Assembly: GCF_001053185.1 (NCBI RefSeq)
Contig: NZ_CSTD01000001.1
Coordinates: 1,877,009 to 1,941,008 of the forward strand
DNA: 64,000 nucleotides
Source of the DNA: Mycobacterium bohemicum DSM 44277
GTDB taxonomy: Bacteria > Actinomycetota > Actinomycetes > Mycobacteriales > Mycobacteriaceae
Direction of reading: 5' to 3'
Shown: positions 15,827 through 24,193 of the stretch, one piece after another
How positions within the stretch are numbered: the first letter of the stretch is position 1
How the letters are laid out: every line of letters starts with the position of its first letter
The notes under the pieces: generated by a model
Database searches by the model: none
The model's input: only the letters and a program-made list of their open reading frames with translations
What the model was told of the DNA's origin: nothing
Program-made: the position numbers and the translations under genes

Positions 15827-17402
15827 CGAAGAGCTTCCGCAGTCGCTGGGTGTCCACCTTTCCGCTGGACAGCAGCGGGACCTTAGCGCGGGGCAGGGCG
15901 AGGAACCGCCTGGGGATCTTGTAGGCGGACAGCTCGGTCCGGAGGCGCTCGCGCAGCGCGGCCTCGTCGAAGGCCAAGCCCTCCGGCTGGGCGATGACCG
16001 CAGCCACCAGCTGTCCCCGATCGGCGTCGGGGATGCCGACCACGTAGGCCGTCAGGCCGCCCGTTACTTTGGCGATGGCGTTCTCCACCTCGGGCGCCGA
16101 GACATTGGCGCCCGAGGTCTTGATCATCGCGCCGCGCCGGCCGGCGAAATAGAAGAAGCCGTCGTCGTCGGTGCGCACCAGATCTCCGGTGTGAAACCAG
16201 CCGTCGGCGTCGAAGGACTCCTCGCGGCTGCGCCGGTGGTAGCGCTGCATCACGTACGGCCCGCGGATGCACAGCTCGCCGACCCCCGAGGCGTCGGGCT
16301 TCAGGATCATGGTGTCGAAGCCGGGCGCCGGTTTGCCGAAGGACCCACGCCGGCTTTCCGGCTGATCGGACTCGTCCGCGCTGATCAGCACGACGCTGCC
16401 GGCTTCGGTCAGGCCCAACATGTTGTGCCGCAGCTCCGGGTCTTTCGGCCGGGCAGCCGGGGCCATGATGGGGTACAGGTTGCCCCGCCGCATCGAGGAC
16501 AGGTCGCGGCTCGCGAAGCTCGGATGCTCGGCGAGGTGGGCGACGGCCGCCGCGAAACCGTTGGTGCTTGTCGGCTTTTCGGCCTCGAGCAGGTCGAGGG
16601 TTTCACCGGCGTCGGTGGCGTTGGAGCACACCAGCGTCGATCCGGCCAGCAGCGTGGCAAGCAACCCGAAGGCGAACCCGCCGATCCAGAAGAAGGGCGA
16701 ATTGCAGAACAGCCTGTCCTCGGCCGTCAATCCGCGGATCTCGTTGAGGTTGCGCTGATGTGCCAGCAGTGCGCCGTGCGTGTGCACCACCCCCTTGGGC
16801 GTGCTGGTCGACCCCGAGGTGTAGACGATGGTCAGCGGATCGCATCCCGCCACGTCGTCCTGCATCGCGTCCAGCAGGGGCGGTTCGACGTCGTCGGCCA
16901 AGCGGTAGAAGCGCCCGATATCCCGGACGCGCCGGGTCGCGCCCGGCCCGTAGCTAATGCCCACCTGACGCAGTTGCGGTGCGGCGGTGGCGAACAACCG
17001 GCCGTTCGAGTCAAAGTCGGGATCACCGACCACCTCCGCGAGCCGCGCCGCGTAGTCGTGCGAGCGGAACGACGCGGCGGCCAGCAGGATTTCGACGTCG
17101 CTGTCGACGAGCTGCTCGCGCATCTCGCGGGCGGTCATGAAGGTGGAGAACGGGATCACGACGGCGCCGATGCGCGCGGCGGCCAGCATCGCGGTGACGA
17201 ACTCGGTCCCGTTCGGGTAGAGCAACCCGACGTGCGTGCCCTTGCCGGCGCCGAGGGCGATCAAGCCGCGGGCGAGCCGGGCGGAGCGGCGATCGGCCTC
17301 GGCGTACGTGATGCGGTCGGTGTCGCAGACCAGAAGCGGGTGGCCGCCCCGCGCGCCGGCCTGCTCGCGCAGTACCTCACCGATGGTGACGTCAGTGGAC
17401 AT
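15819..17402 (-). CDS. AMP-dependent acyl-CoA synthetase/ligase
   Basis: 527 residues from ATG 17402 (MSTDVTIGEVLREQAG). Motifs: YTSGSTSTPKGVVHTHG (nucleotide loop), MLGLTEAGS, WFHTGDLVRTDDDGFFYFAGR and the C-terminal LLSSGKVDTQRLRKL with the catalytic Lys. The frame stays open upstream to 17687, but that part overlaps the preceding ligase and is shadow. It lies between two other ligases, overlapping the upstream one by 11 bases and the downstream one by eight. Sequence divergence among the three points to different substrates rather than recent duplication. Confidence 0.9.
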   Translation of the reverse strand: MSTDVTIGEVLREQAGARGGHPLLVCDTDRITYAEADRRSARLARGLIALGAGKGTHVGLLYPNGTEFVTAMLAAARIGAVVIPFSTFMTAREMREQLVDSDVEILLAAASFRSHDYAARLAEVVGDPDFDSNGRLFATAAPQLRQVGISYGPGATRRVRDIGRFYRLADDVEPPLLDAMQDDVAGCDPLTIVYTSGSTSTPKGVVHTHGALLAHQRNLNEIRGLTAEDRLFCNSPFFWIGGFAFGLLATLLAGSTLVCSNATDAGETLDLLEAEKPTSTNGFAAAVAHLAEHPSFASRDLSSMRRGNLYPIMAPAARPKDPELRHNMLGLTEAGSVVLISADESDQPESRRGSFGKPAPGFDTMILKPDASGVGELCIRGPYVMQRYHRRSREESFDADGWFHTGDLVRTDDDGFFYFAGRRGAMIKTSGANVSAPEVENAIAKVTGGLTAYVVGIPDADRGQLVAAVIAQPEGLAFDEAALRERLRTELSAYKIPRRFLALPRAKVPLLSSGKVDTQRLRKLFDA

Positions 17403-18876
17403 GCTGGGCGGCGGCTTCCCGACCGACCTCGAAGAACCGCTTGACGGCGCCGAGATCGGCTTTGCCGGAGGGCGTTCGGGGGATCGCGTCGACGATCGCG
17501 ATGTCGGTGGGAATCTCGTAGCGCGCCAGCCTGGTTCGCAAGTAGTCGGCCAGCAGCCCGGCATCGGCGGACGCGGACGCACGCAGTTCCACCATGGCGA
17601 CCGGCGTCTCGCCCAGGCGCGGGTCGGCTCGACCGACCACCGCCGCGCCGGCCACCGCCGGGTGGGCCTCCAGCGCGGTACGCACATCGTCGGGCATCAC
17701 CTTGAAACCGCCGCGGATGATGGCCTGATCGGCGCGGCCCAGGATCCACAGGAATCCGTCGGCGTCGATTCGCGCGAGGTCGGTGGTCCGCATCCACCGC
17801 GCCGACGGACCAAGCTGACCCGGCTTGACCTCCAGCAGCCCGACCTCGTCGGGCCCGAGCGGCGCGCCGTGGTCGTCGACCACGCGCAGCTGGGCACCGG
17901 GGCTGGCCCGCCCTACGCTGCCGCGCTTGGCCCGCCAGTAACGCCGGTGATCGGCCAGAGTCCAGCCCGCCACGCCGCCGCCGAATTCGGTTGCGGCATA
18001 AGACGTCAGGACGGGGATGCCGAACTTGCCGGTGAACGCGTCGGCGTCGTCGGCCGACAGCGGCGCGGTCCCGCAGGTGACGGCGCGAATGCCGGCGAGG
18101 TCGTCCCGGGTCAGGTCGGAGTGCAGGACCTCCCGCAGGGCGGCGGGCACCAGCGAGACCGCGCCGGGCCGGTGCGCGCGCACCGCCCGCGCCCACACGG
18201 CGAGTTCGAACCGTTCCAGGAGGACGAACGAACGAGCCTCGGCGACACACTGCAGCACCCGGAAAACCCCGCCGATGTGCACCAACGGGGAGTTGACGAT
18301 CGCGACGCCGCGGCGCAACTCGGTGGGCGGTGCGGCGTCGGGATCGGAGCCCATCACGCTGCGCGCCAGCATGTCGTAGCCGAGGTCGACCCGCTTGGGC
18401 GGGCCGGTCGTCCCGCTGGTGAGCATGCGCACCGCGGCATCGGAATGGCTTGCGGCGGGATGCAGTTGGGGCCGGGGCGATCCCGGTCGGTCCTCCAGCG
18501 CGGCCGTTATCGGCGCCGTCGGGATCCCGGACGGCCCGGTCACGAGACGGGCCAGGTCGTCGCCCTCACCGACGATGAGCGGTAGACGCAGCGCCTCGAT
18601 GTCGCGCCGCGTGCGTTCGTCGCCTCGGGCGGGATTGATGACGACGACCGTCGCGCCGGCCAGCAGCACCCCCAGGAAGGCCGCCACGTGACCGGGCCGG
18701 TTGCGCAGCAGCATGCCCACCTCCGGCCCGCGTTCGGCGGCCAGCGATGCGACCCGCCCCGCCGAGTGGGCCAGCCCCGCCCACGACGCCCACCGCCCGT
18801 CGTACTCGATCGCCGGCGAATCCGGTTCCAGATTCAGGACATCGGCGATGCGCCGACTGAGGCGATGCGCGGGCAT
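17392..18876 (-). CDS. AMP-dependent acyl-CoA synthetase/ligase (divergent)
   Basis: 494 residues. The nucleotide loop is LTSGTTGPPKRVDLGY, where the usual Gly after Lys is Arg. ATEFGGG, WMRTTDLARIDADGFLWILGRAD (TTDL in place of TGDL), and RTPSGKADLGAVKRFF with the catalytic Lys follow. These substitutions and the shorter N-domain set it apart from its two neighbours. It could still adenylate an acid; a weak or altered activity is possible. ATG 18876 shares one base with the crotonase stop, so it is coupled to that gene. Confidence 0.87.
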   Translation of the reverse strand: MPAHRLSRRIADVLNLEPDSPAIEYDGRWASWAGLAHSAGRVASLAAERGPEVGMLLRNRPGHVAAFLGVLLAGATVVVINPARGDERTRRDIEALRLPLIVGEGDDLARLVTGPSGIPTAPITAALEDRPGSPRPQLHPAASHSDAAVRMLTSGTTGPPKRVDLGYDMLARSVMGSDPDAAPPTELRRGVAIVNSPLVHIGGVFRVLQCVAEARSFVLLERFELAVWARAVRAHRPGAVSLVPAALREVLHSDLTRDDLAGIRAVTCGTAPLSADDADAFTGKFGIPVLTSYAATEFGGGVAGWTLADHRRYWRAKRGSVGRASPGAQLRVVDDHGAPLGPDEVGLLEVKPGQLGPSARWMRTTDLARIDADGFLWILGRADQAIIRGGFKVMPDDVRTALEAHPAVAGAAVVGRADPRLGETPVAMVELRASASADAGLLADYLRTRLARYEIPTDIAIVDAIPRTPSGKADLGAVKRFFEVGREAAAQHVH

Positions 18877-19664
18877 CAGCGGATCTCGGGCTGGCGGGGC
18901 ACCACCTTGCCCCGGGCGGCGAGTTCCGCCGTGCCGAGCGGGTTCCCGAGCCGGGTGTAGATGAGCCCCTGGTCCAGCGCCGCGCGATAGGGCTTGTCGA
19001 GCGACTCCCAGATCGCTTTGACAGTGCCCTGGGTCGCCGAGGGCGGCTTGGCGGCGATGGCCGCCGCGAGCTCGTGGGCCCGGTCCCATAACCGGTCCGG
19101 CGCGACGACCTCGGACACCAATCCGATCCGCAGCGCGGTGTCGGCGCTCACCCGTTCGTCGTTGCCCATCAGCGCGATCCGCAGCGTCTCACCCAGGCCG
19201 ATGCGCCGCATCAGGCCGATCGGCTCCAATGCGCACACCAGGCCGGCCGACACATGAGAGTCGAAAAACGTTGCGTCGTCCGAACAGATGACCACGTCGG
19301 ACTCATTGATGAAATAGAACGCGCCCGCCGTGCACATTCCTTGCACGGCGCAGACCACGGGCTTGAACATCTTTTGCCACTTCGGGCTGAGCGACTCACC
19401 GGGATCCTCGTGATTCCAGACGTTGTCGGGCTGCCCGTAGGGGGTCTTGATGTCCAGGCCGGCGCTGAACGCCCGGTCGCCCGCCGCCCGCAGCACCACC
19501 GCGTGCACCGACTCATCAAGCTTGACCAATCGCCACGCGCGGGCCATCTCCCCGCACATGGCGCGGTCGAACGCGTTGAGCCGCTCGGGCCGATTCAGCG
19601 TGATCGTCGCGACGTGATCGGCCGCGTCGACGTCGAGCAGCAGGGTTTCAAAGCCTCCGGTCAT
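18876..19664 (-). CDS. Enoyl-CoA hydratase/isomerase family protein (non-canonical)
   Basis: 262-residue crotonase-fold protein: ITLNRPERLNAFD at the N-terminus, the first oxyanion-hole stretch DRAFSAGLDIK, and AVQGMCTAGAFYF where the second oxyanion glycine is expected. Both hydratase glutamates appear replaced: GAFYF in place of GGxEL, and FFDSHVSAGL in place of the second Glu segment. A hydratase reaction is therefore doubtful; isomerase, hydrolase or retro-Claisen chemistry is possible. ATG 19664 overlaps the next crotonase stop (ATGA), preferred over an in-frame ATG at 19676. Confidence 0.88.
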   Translation of the reverse strand: MTGGFETLLLDVDAADHVATITLNRPERLNAFDRAMCGEMARAWRLVKLDESVHAVVLRAAGDRAFSAGLDIKTPYGQPDNVWNHEDPGESLSPKWQKMFKPVVCAVQGMCTAGAFYFINESDVVICSDDATFFDSHVSAGLVCALEPIGLMRRIGLGETLRIALMGNDERVSADTALRIGLVSEVVAPDRLWDRAHELAAAIAAKPPSATQGTVKAIWESLDKPYRAALDQGLIYTRLGNPLGTAELAARGKVVPRQPEIR

Positions 19665-20470
19665 CGGCACTGCCAATTCGGCTGCCGCTTCTCGGCGAAC
19701 GCCTTCGGGCCTTCCAGCGCGTCCTCGGTTCGCAGGACCCGTTCGCGGAACGTTTCGGCGAGCATCTCGGCCTCGTGCAGCGGGAGGTCGAGGCCCTTGA
19801 GCATCGCCAGCCGGGTGCCCCGGACCGCCAGCGGCGCATTGGAGTTGACGATGCCGGCGATCTCGTGGGCCCGCTCCATGAGGCGCTCGTGCTCGACGAT
19901 CTCACTGATCAGCCCGAGCTCGAAAGCCCGCTCGACGCTCATGCGCTCGTGCTTGCCCATCAACGCCATGCGCACGGCGATCGATCGGGGGAGCACCCGC
20001 GCCAGCCGCACCATCTCACGCCCGGCCACCAGTCCGATGCTGACGTGCGGATCGAAGAACGTCGCCCGGTCGGACGCAATGACGATGTCCGACGTGGTGA
20101 CCCAGTCGAGTCCGGCGCCGCAGCACAGGCCGTTGACCGCGGTGAGCACCGGCTTGGCCATTCGCCGAAACGGCGGAGTGCCCTCCTGCGGCGCCTCCCA
20201 CTGTTCGTACGTCGACAGGTAGGGCCGTTCGTAGATCACCTTGCCGTCCCCGGGGATGGCTTTGACGTCCGCCCCGGTGCAGAAGGCGCGCCCCGTGCCG
20301 GTGACGATGAGCAGCCACACCTCGTCGTCGTTCTCCGCTTCGTCGTAGGCGGCACGAAGTTCGGCGATCATGTGGGGGCTCAGCGCGTTGAGGGCGTCCG
20401 GGCGGTTCAAGGTGATGGTGGCGGTATGGCCCTCGACGTCGTAGTCGATGGTGTCGAACGAGTCAGCCAT
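19661..20470 (-). CDS. Enoyl-CoA hydratase/isomerase family protein (non-canonical)
   Basis: 269 residues, clear crotonase: ITLNRPDALNALS, GRAFCTGADVK (oxyanion hole 1), AVNGLCCGAGLDWV (oxyanion hole 2, with Asp where hydratases have Glu) and FFDPHVSIGLVAG, lacking the second Glu. The FFDxHVSxGL motif is shared with the neighbouring crotonase at 18876-19664, so the two belong to one subfamily. It is coupled to that gene by a four-base overlap and lies 24 bases downstream of a third crotonase gene. Exact reaction unknown. Confidence 0.88.
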   Translation of the reverse strand: MADSFDTIDYDVEGHTATITLNRPDALNALSPHMIAELRAAYDEAENDDEVWLLIVTGTGRAFCTGADVKAIPGDGKVIYERPYLSTYEQWEAPQEGTPPFRRMAKPVLTAVNGLCCGAGLDWVTTSDIVIASDRATFFDPHVSIGLVAGREMVRLARVLPRSIAVRMALMGKHERMSVERAFELGLISEIVEHERLMERAHEIAGIVNSNAPLAVRGTRLAMLKGLDLPLHEAEMLAETFRERVLRTEDALEGPKAFAEKRQPNWQCR

Positions 20471-20494
20471 CCGTGCTCCCTTCCCGGTCGCCGA

Positions 20495-21316
20495 TCATCG
20501 GCCCTGGAATTTCGGGTCGCGCCGTTGCCGAAAGGCCTCCAGGCCCTCCTTGAAATCTGCTGTCCGGCATGCGAGTTCTAGGTTGAACAGCTCCTGCGCC
20601 AGCGACTCGCTCAGCGACGAATGCAGGCCGAAGGCCAGCGCCTGCTTGGCCAGCCCGGTCGCCACCGTCGGCCCGCTCGCCAGCCGGCCCAGCAGTTGCT
20701 CCGCGGCGTCGTCGAGTTCGGGCGCTTGTACCACCCGGTGGATCAGGCCCCAGTCGGCGGCATCGCTTCCGGCCACCTTCTCGCCGAGCAGGAGCATCCG
20801 CCTGGCTCGCGCCAGCCCGACCAGCCGGGGCAGCAGCCAGGTGGACCCCGAATCCGGGCTGAAGCCCCGATCTACGAACGGCTCCCAGAACACCGCATCC
20901 GTTGCCGCCACGGTGAAATCGGCCGCCAGCGCGAGGTTGCAGCCGAAACCGGCCGCCCATCCGCGCACGCTGCAGACCACCGGCAGCTGAATGCCGTGCA
21001 CGAGCTCGATGACGCGGTGCGCGGCGTGCGGAACCCGTCGCACCAAGTCGCCGGCGCGGGGCCGCCGGCCGCCGCTGCTGTTGGTGCCCACCCAGTCCAC
21101 TCCGGCGCAGAAGTCGTCACCGGCGCCGCGCAGGTGAACCGCCCGCAACGAATCATCGGCGGCGGCGTCGGTCAGCGCCTCGACGAGCGCCCGGATCATG
21201 AATGGAGTCAAAGAATTACGGCGGGTTGGGCGATCCAGCGCGATTCGCAGAACCGCACCGTCGCGTAAAACGGTCACCGACCCATCGGCGCCGGCCGCGT
21301 CGGCCTCGTGACTCAC
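20495..21316 (-). CDS. Enoyl-CoA hydratase/isomerase family protein
   Basis: 273 residues, first gene of the six-gene minus-strand operon. It has IALDRPTRRNSLT, GDDFCAGVDWVG (oxyanion hole 1), SVRGWAAGFGCNLALAADF (oxyanion hole 2, Asn at the first Glu place) and FVDRGFSPDSGSTWLLPRLVG, where Asp occupies the second acid place as in isomerase-like members. The C-terminal FKEGLEAFRQRRDPKF is typical. ATG 21316 is divergent from the thioesterase gene across a 130-base region holding the palindrome TTACC-N5-GGTAA. Confidence 0.88.
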   Translation of the reverse strand: MSHEADAAGADGSVTVLRDGAVLRIALDRPTRRNSLTPFMIRALVEALTDAAADDSLRAVHLRGAGDDFCAGVDWVGTNSSGGRRPRAGDLVRRVPHAAHRVIELVHGIQLPVVCSVRGWAAGFGCNLALAADFTVAATDAVFWEPFVDRGFSPDSGSTWLLPRLVGLARARRMLLLGEKVAGSDAADWGLIHRVVQAPELDDAAEQLLGRLASGPTVATGLAKQALAFGLHSSLSESLAQELFNLELACRTADFKEGLEAFRQRRDPKFQGR

Positions 21317-21346
21317 CGTCGAATCCGGCCTTTCCTGCCGATACGG

Positions 21347-21361
21347 TTACCCATACGGTAA
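21347..21361. promoter_or_regulatory. Palindromic operator candidate TTACC-N5-GGTAA
   Basis: Perfect 5-bp inverted repeat with a 5-base spacer (CATAC), inside an AT-rich block with three ATACG repeats between divergent operons (20495-21316 minus, 21449-22977 plus). Eleven of its bases, in reverse complement TTACCGTATGG, recur at 58640-58650. It is unlike the 21-bp sites at 24-47 kb. The cognate regulator is not evident. Confidence 0.5.
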
Positions 21362-21448
21362 ACAATACGATTGCTACGGTGTATAAGTTAGCAAGGAATC
21401 GCTGCCGACGGAAACGCCCCGCGAGGCCGGGTGGAAAGAGGGTGCACG

Positions 21449-22108
21449 ATGCGCACTGGCGATGCCCGGTTCGGCGAAGCGCCCCTTGCCCAGACGGTGG
21501 CCGCGGCCGGCGCCATCCGCCGGCTGGCCGCCCTGCTGCTGTCCCTCGAGCACCCGCACCCGGCGGTCGACGCGATGCTGACGAAGTGCGCCGACTGGGA
21601 AACCGAGCTCGCGGCCGCGGCCCCGCCGGACATGGCGCCGCGGATCGGTGAACTCGCCGGCGATCAACGGCGGGTGTACCTCAACCACGCCACCGACATC
21701 GGCTCGTACAACCCGTGCTTTCCGGAGTACCGCTTCGACCACCTCGATCCCGGGCGGGCCACCGGACGCGTCTGCTTTCCCCTCGTCTACGAGGGACCGC
21801 CCGGACTCGTGCACGGTGGGTTCCTGGGCGTCTTCTTCGACTGCGTTATCCAGCACCACAATTGCGTGACCGGACGCTCCGGCAAGACGCGGTCGCTGGG
21901 TGTCACCTTCCGCAGGCCGACGCCGTTGCTGACCGACCTCGACTTCGACATCGCGCGCGAACAGACCGAGCGGGGCGTCACCTCGACGGCGCGGCTCTTG
22001 CTCGACGGCGACGTGCTGTGTACCGGCGAGGTCAACACGCTGGCCTCGCCGCCGAACCAGCTGGCCGGATCCAGGTTCGGCGGGCGGCGGAAGGAGTCCC
22101 GGACATGA
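21449..22108 (+). CDS. PaaI-type acyl-CoA thioesterase
   Basis: 219 residues with a hotdog-fold core: the central FPLVYEGPPGLVHGGFLGVFFDCVIQHH has the HGG active-site motif of PaaI thioesterases and the following long helix, then TRSLGVTFRRPTPL and a C-terminal GEVNTLASPP. It would hydrolyse acyl-CoA esters to release CoA. ATG 21449 is preferred over GTG 21431 because the AAAGAGG just upstream makes a fair ribosome binding site. The stop overlaps the next crotonase gene (ATGA). Confidence 0.87.
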   Translation: MRTGDARFGEAPLAQTVAAAGAIRRLAALLLSLEHPHPAVDAMLTKCADWETELAAAAPPDMAPRIGELAGDQRRVYLNHATDIGSYNPCFPEYRFDHLDPGRATGRVCFPLVYEGPPGLVHGGFLGVFFDCVIQHHNCVTGRSGKTRSLGVTFRRPTPLLTDLDFDIAREQTERGVTSTARLLLDGDVLCTGEVNTLASPPNQLAGSRFGGRRKESRT

Positions 22109-22977
22109 CTGCCCCGAGCGAGGCGGACGACCGCGTGCTTTTCGAGGTCGATTCCGACCGGCGAATCGCGACGATCACCCTGAACAATCCCAAGCGGCGC
22201 AACTCCTATGACGCGTCGATGCGCGACAGCATCGCGCGCCATCTCGACCGCGTGGCCGAAGACGACGACATCACCGTGGTGCTGCTGCGGGGCGCCGGCG
22301 GCGTCTTCAGTGCCGGGGCCGACATGAACAACGCCTACGGCTGGTACGGCGGCGACGACAAGCGGCGTCCCAGCCAGCGCCGCCGGCTTACCGTTGATCG
22401 CAAGTCATTTGGCTTCTACCACAACTTGATGGGTTTCCCGAAGGTGACGATCGGGGAGATCGCCGGGTACGCCCTGGGCGGCGGCTTCGAGATGGCCCTG
22501 ATGACCGACATTTCCGTCGTCGCACGCGACACCAAGATCGGCATGCCGGCCACCCGGTTCCTGGGTCCTGCGCTCGGCAGCCTGCACATGTTCTTCCATC
22601 GGCTCGGGCCGGTCCTGGCCAGGCGGCTGCTGCTGACGGGCGACATCATCGAGGCGGGCGAGGTCGAGGGCCTCGGGATCTTCACGGAGACATGCGATCC
22701 CGGCGCCGTGACGGCACGGGCCAGGTATTGGGCGGAGAAGGCGGCCAGGATGCCCGCCGACGGGGTCGTCATCGCCAAAGAGGCGTTCCGCCTCGTCGAG
22801 CAGACCCAGGCCTACCAGGGCGAGGAGGTCGCGAGCTACCTGTTCCACGCCTTCGGCACCAACCTGCAATTCGCGCCGGGCGAGTTCAACTTCGTCAAGA
22901 CCCGCGCGGAGCACGGGGCCAAGGAGGCGTTCCGCCTGCGCGACGAGCATTTCGACGTGCCGGAACCGGACGCGTAG
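22105..22977 (+). CDS. Enoyl-CoA hydratase/isomerase family protein
   Basis: 290-residue crotonase. ITLNNPKRRNSYD, GGVFSAGADMNNAYGWYGG (oxyanion hole 1, with a longer loop) and EIAGYALGGGFEMALMTD (oxyanion hole 2, retaining the first catalytic Glu) are present. The second Glu site reads KIGMPATRFLGPALG. Of the five crotonases in the window it is the only one with the classical GGGxE. Coupled to the thioesterase gene by a four-base overlap. Confidence 0.9.
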   Translation: MTAPSEADDRVLFEVDSDRRIATITLNNPKRRNSYDASMRDSIARHLDRVAEDDDITVVLLRGAGGVFSAGADMNNAYGWYGGDDKRRPSQRRRLTVDRKSFGFYHNLMGFPKVTIGEIAGYALGGGFEMALMTDISVVARDTKIGMPATRFLGPALGSLHMFFHRLGPVLARRLLLTGDIIEAGEVEGLGIFTETCDPGAVTARARYWAEKAARMPADGVVIAKEAFRLVEQTQAYQGEEVASYLFHAFGTNLQFAPGEFNFVKTRAEHGAKEAFRLRDEHFDVPEPDA

Positions 22978-23044
22978 CGGCGGCCCGCGGGGCGGCCGAA
23001 CCACTTCTGCCACAGCAGTTTCGGCGCCGCCGGTATCGGCACTC

Positions 23045-23112
23045 TGCCCGCCTCATAGCGACAATCCCGGCGGCGGCCGGTCGAGCCGGCGCTTGTCGCT
23101 ATGAGGCGGGCA
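23045..23112. repeat. Palindromic repeat, copy 2
   Basis: Perfect 20-bp inverted repeat: arm TGCCCGCCTCATAGCGACAA (23045-23064) and its complement (23093-23112), 28-base GC-rich loop. The right arm and the following ~35 bases, read on the minus strand, match copy 1 (3125-3175) including a GGGGACA flank, so this is a dispersed element inserted in the opposite orientation. It lies between convergent genes. Confidence 0.8.
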
Positions 23113-23196
23113 CATCCCGTGTCCCCGCCGACGGAGACGCGTGGGGCGCATGTGATTCGCAGCGTCCCCGGGTCGCGTCAGGAGACGCCGCCGACG

Positions 23197-23961
23197 TCAA
23201 CGCGCCGCGGGCGCCTTGGCCGTCTTGCGCTGCCGGGAGGAGGGCGACTTCGCCGCCCGCGAGCCCTTCTCGATCAGGCCGGCCGCATGGTCGAGGATGC
23301 AGTCCAGGCCGTATTCGAAATTGGTTTCGTCCGGCGCCCCGATGCGGTGCCCCTGCCTGGTCACCTGGGAGATCAGGGGAGTGGTCGCCGGATCGATCGA
23401 CACGGCGTCGTCGATGGCGCGCGGCCCGCTGTCCGCCGACTGATTCTTTTCGGAAAGTCGGTGCAGCACAACGGATCCCCGGACGTGCAACGAGACCGCG
23501 GAGTAGGTGTCGAAGGCGTCCTCGGGTGACAGTCCCGCTTCCACCAGGTTGGCGATCGCGCGCTCCATCTCCTGAGCGCCCACTCGCGCGGCCCTCGGAC
23601 TGAGCGCGGCGCGGATCAAAATCAGGTCGCACAGAATTGGGTTGCCCATGAACGTCTTACGCATCAGGCGGGCGTGGTTGCGCAACGTTTCGCGCCAGTC
23701 GCTGGCTTCCACATAGGGGGTGGCGAACACGTACTTGCTCAGAGCGCGGTCGGTCATCGCGTTGAGCAGATCGTCCTTCTTGCGGAAGTACCAGTAGATG
23801 CTGGTGACGCCGACGCCGAGGTGCTTGCCCAGCAGCGGCATGCTCAGGTTGTCGATGGAGACCTGCTCCGCGAGATCGAATGCGCCGCTGATGATGTCGT
23901 CGGGGTTGATGGACCCGCGCTCGCGGCGCTGACGTTTGTCGGCGGTTGCCTGCTTTGCCAC
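23197..23961 (-). CDS. TetR-family transcriptional regulator
   Basis: 254 residues. The DNA-binding domain occupies about residues 15-65: INPDDIISGAFDLAEQ, then SMPLLGKHLGVGVTSIYWYFRKKDDLL, the TetR helix-turn-helix with its YWYF signature. The C-terminal region is a helical ligand domain ending in a basic tail (SRAAKSPSSRQRKTAKAPAAR). GTG 23961 is chosen because GGAGG lies nine bases upstream; ATG 23976 has no such site. A 21-bp operator-like site (24056-24076) lies in its promoter, and four related sites occur at other operons up to 47 kb, so it probably represses itself and much of this region. Confidence 0.9.
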   Translation of the reverse strand: MAKQATADKRQRRERGSINPDDIISGAFDLAEQVSIDNLSMPLLGKHLGVGVTSIYWYFRKKDDLLNAMTDRALSKYVFATPYVEASDWRETLRNHARLMRKTFMGNPILCDLILIRAALSPRAARVGAQEMERAIANLVEAGLSPEDAFDTYSAVSLHVRGSVVLHRLSEKNQSADSGPRAIDDAVSIDPATTPLISQVTRQGHRIGAPDETNFEYGLDCILDHAAGLIEKGSRAAKSPSSRQRKTAKAPAAR

Positions 23962-24055
23962 TACGGGCACCTCCATCAACGGTTGTCCGGTCACCGACTG
24001 CGCGCCGTCACTCGCGGGCGCCTCACATCGGCACTTTTGTGCGGTTCTTCGTCTG

Positions 24056-24076
24056 CTACTGTAATACCTATCGTAG
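24056..24076. promoter_or_regulatory. 21-bp operator site 1 (TACT-N12-GTA)
   Basis: CTACTGTAA, TAC, CTATCGTAG: agrees at 17 of 21 positions with the perfect palindrome at 34991-35011. It lies between the TetR regulator (minus) and the DapA-like gene (plus), where a TetR repressor would control both. Confidence 0.7.
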
Positions 24077-24193
24077 GCTTTCTGGTACAACTGGCTGAAC
24101 GGGCGAACATGACCGGTCACAAGCCGTTTGACAGGTCACCGGCGCCGCCGCGGATCGGGCCATGGATTCAGGGCCGACCGGGAGGAGTGCACC

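Noticed and set aside
3153..23112. CRISPR array
   Set aside because: The repeats are few, palindromic, 20 kb apart and of unequal loop size; no regular repeat-spacer pattern or cas gene exists.
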